Assembly (NCBI GenBank): GCA_937893155.1
Contig: CALBGU010000220.1
Coordinates: 1-6,606 of the forward strand
Length of the DNA: 6,606 nt
Reading direction: 5' to 3'
Source: an uncultured Treponema sp.
Lineage (GTDB): Bacteria > Spirochaetota > Spirochaetia > Treponematales > Treponemataceae
Shown here: positions 5,004-6,606 of the stretch, in pieces
Layout of the letters: each line of letters begins with the position of its first letter
Position numbering within the stretch: position 1 is the first letter of the stretch
Translations under genes and position numbers: made by a program
The notes under the pieces: model-generated
Seen by the model: only the letters and a program-made list of their open reading frames with translations
The model's database searches: none
What the model was told of the DNA's origin: nothing

Positions 5004-6606
5004 TTACGCGAACACCAAACGCGCATTTTTATCGTTCATAAATGCGTCGAAACTCTCGTAATCTTTCCACGGAATATCAATCTGCAAATCTTTGTAAATC
5101 AAATGCAAACAATCATTCATTTCCTTTTCGCTTGTGCAAGCAGAAAGTTTTTCAGATGCTGCAGAAAAGGCTTTTTCTTGTTTTTCCAATTTCTCCACAT
5201 CAATGCTCATCAATTCGGCAAGATAGCGCGTCAAAAGCTCGCCTTGTTTTTTGAGCGAATAACGGAAATTGTCGATGTCGGGCAAACTGTTCAATTTTTC
5301 AACCGCCTTTTTTATCGCTTCACTGTGGTCAAGGATATGTAAAAAAGAACAGCTCATAATTCCCGAAACAAGCACAGAGCAAAATGTCGGCACAATGTCG
5401 CTTGCTATCGGAATCGCGCCAAGCGGAGTTTTTCGCAAAAGTTCATTGACCATAGACCCTGCCACAACGCTCGCACCTGTCGCAAGCACTTTTGCAGCAG
5501 CAACGAATCGTTCTCCTACTGGATAGCCGTCAGGATTGATAATAAGGATTTTCAACGACTCAGAAAGAGAGGCAAACGATTCGCGAATAATTTTTATAAT
5601 GTTTTTCGCCGTCGTAAAAAAGATATTTGCAAGCGTTGTAACGAGCGAAGACAAAACACCTGCGACAGCCCCCTCAATGAACTTTTGCCAAATATCGCAG
5701 AATTTTTCTTTCGCATTTTTTAAGCCTTGCTTGACGGCATTCGCAATCGCTTCAAACAGCTTTGCCTCTCCATTTCTGCATTGGATAATTGCGTCTTTCA
5801 CCGTGAACCAAATTTCCGTGAATACCAAGCCCAACGCCTGCCGCACGCCCATAGAAATCCCCAGTTTTGCCACCGCTTTCCCCGTATCGCGCCAAAATCC
5901 GCGGCTCGTGTAATACACGCGGTTCAGCTTTGCGTCATACGCCCTTTTTGCCCTTTTGTAAAACGCAAGCATATTTTTCTTTGTCGCCTCGTCAAGCTCT
6001 GGGTGCGCGGCGAGGTAATCAGGGATTTCGTCCGCACCCATCGATTTGTTCAGTTTTTCATTTGTCCACGCAAAATTATCTCTTGAATTTGCAAGGTCTT
6101 TGCCGTCCAAACCTGCCAACACTCGCCCTCTGTCGTCGTGAATCGATTTTGCCGAAATGATGTGGTCAAGATTTGCGTTTCGGTCGGTCGGAGCATTTTT
6201 GCTCTTTCCCAAAAAGCCTAAGTTTTCTTTTCCCGTGTATTCGTCCAAAAAATCCTTGTTGCCGTTCTCAAAATATTCTTTTCGCATTTCGCTTTTGACG
6301 CTCGAAAAGCGCGCATCGCTGTGATAATCTTTGCTGTCGTATGTTCCGCGATTGTCGTAAGCGGAAGCATTGCTCTCATTTTTGTACGTCATCGATTCAT
6401 CTTTGCCGATTTTCCGCACATTGTGAATCGTGTCCACATCGCCGCCGTATCGGTCGTGAACCAGAAAATCCAAGCCGAACGAAGTCGCCAGCGAGCGCAC
6501 AACGACTTTTTCGTATTGGTCAAAAAGACTTTCATACGAATCCTCCAAAGGCGCATCGTTCAATTCAATGTGCTTTACAAAATTACAAAATCCCGCATTT
6601 GCTGCC
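5004..6606 (-). CDS. HNH-type nuclease-like protein with C-terminal hydrophobic segments, 5' end outside window
   Basis: The frame is open to the right edge: 14 sense codons precede the first TTG (6563), which lacks a ribosome-binding site, so I treat the gene as 5'-partial. Numbering from that TTG, residues 131-174 carry an HNH-like core: D133-H134, N163 and N172. The segment DNFAWTNEKLNKS has the same nine-residue N-to-N spacing and the same Thr four after the first Asn as the Cas9 HNH core (H840, N854, N863 in SpCas9, from memory). There are no Cys pairs nearby, so no structural zinc is expected. Residues about 236-262, 297-326, 353-372 and 381-411 are hydrophobic and may be membrane segments or buried helices; 412-519 is charged and helical. 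It is the first visible gene of an operon with the Cys-cluster and Gly-rich proteins. A membrane-associated nuclease, perhaps a defence effector or toxin, is inferred. The family is not one I can name. Confidence 0.85.
   Translation of the reverse strand, partial: AANAGFCNFVKHIELNDAPLEDSYESLFDQYEKVVVRSLATSFGLDFLVHDRYGGDVDTIHNVRKIGKDESMTYKNESNASAYDNRGTYDSKDYHSDARFSSVKSEMRKEYFENGNKDFLDEYTGKENLGFLGKSKNAPTDRNANLDHIISAKSIHDDRGRVLAGLDGKDLANSRDNFAWTNEKLNKSMGADEIPDYLAAHPELDEATKKNMLAFYKRAKRAYDAKLNRVYYTSRGFWRDTGKAVAKLGISMGVRQALGLVFTEIWFTVKDAIIQCRNGEAKLFEAIANAVKQGLKNAKEKFCDIWQKFIEGAVAGVLSSLVTTLANIFFTTAKNIIKIIRESFASLSESLKILIINPDGYPVGERFVAAAKVLATGASVVAGSMVNELLRKTPLGAIPIASDIVPTFCSVLVSGIMSCSFLHILDHSEAIKKAVEKLNSLPDIDNFRYSLKKQGELLTRYLAELMSIDVEKLEKQEKAFSAASEKLSACTSEKEMNDCLHLIYKDLQIDIPWKDYESFDAFMNDKNARLVFA

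Noticed and set aside
6561..6563. TTG as the true start of the HNH-like protein
   Set aside because: There is no Shine-Dalgarno site before it, and the frame stays open to the window edge with protein-like sequence.

Overview
The window is a compact, almost entirely minus-strand segment of a moderately AT-rich bacterial genome, read here from right to left. Shine-Dalgarno sites such as AAGGAGG, use of GTG starts and tight gene spacing fit a bacterium. The general codon and protein style recalls a spirochaete of the Treponema type, but that is an impression and nothing in the window proves it. No RNA gene, CRISPR array, transposase or att-like repeat was seen.

Layout in transcription order. 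(1) 6606-5004: a protein whose reading frame is still open at the right edge. It has an HNH-type nuclease motif in its N-terminal third (DH, then N, then N, spaced like the Cas9 HNH core) followed by several hydrophobic stretches; it is probably 5'-truncated by the window. (2) 4992-4723: an 89-residue CxxCxxCC metal-binding protein of the YkgJ type, starting 11 bases after gene 1. (3) 4723-3683: a 346-residue protein with an uncharged Gly/Ala-rich core of about 100 residues between helical, charged flanks; its ATG overlaps the previous stop (TAATG) and has a perfect AAGGAGG site. (4) A short hairpin at 3636-3668. (5) 3620-3504: a 38-residue charged small protein with a strong ribosome-binding site. 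(6) 3392-129: a type I restriction enzyme R subunit (HsdR) of 1087 residues with an N-terminal DUF4145/HEPN-like domain. (7) The left edge has a possible short partial gene with a CxxC motif.

Genes 1-3 look like one translationally coupled operon, and the small gene and hsdR follow in the same direction. The cognate hsdM and hsdS are not in the window. A restriction subunit beside a nuclease-like membrane protein and a glycine-zipper membrane protein suggests a defence island. My best candidate for something undescribed is the HNH-membrane / Cys-cluster / Gly-rich cassette, perhaps an effector module; its function is inference. Between the small gene and hsdR lies a plus-strand stretch that reads like the C-terminal end of a lost gene, a possible scar of island assembly.
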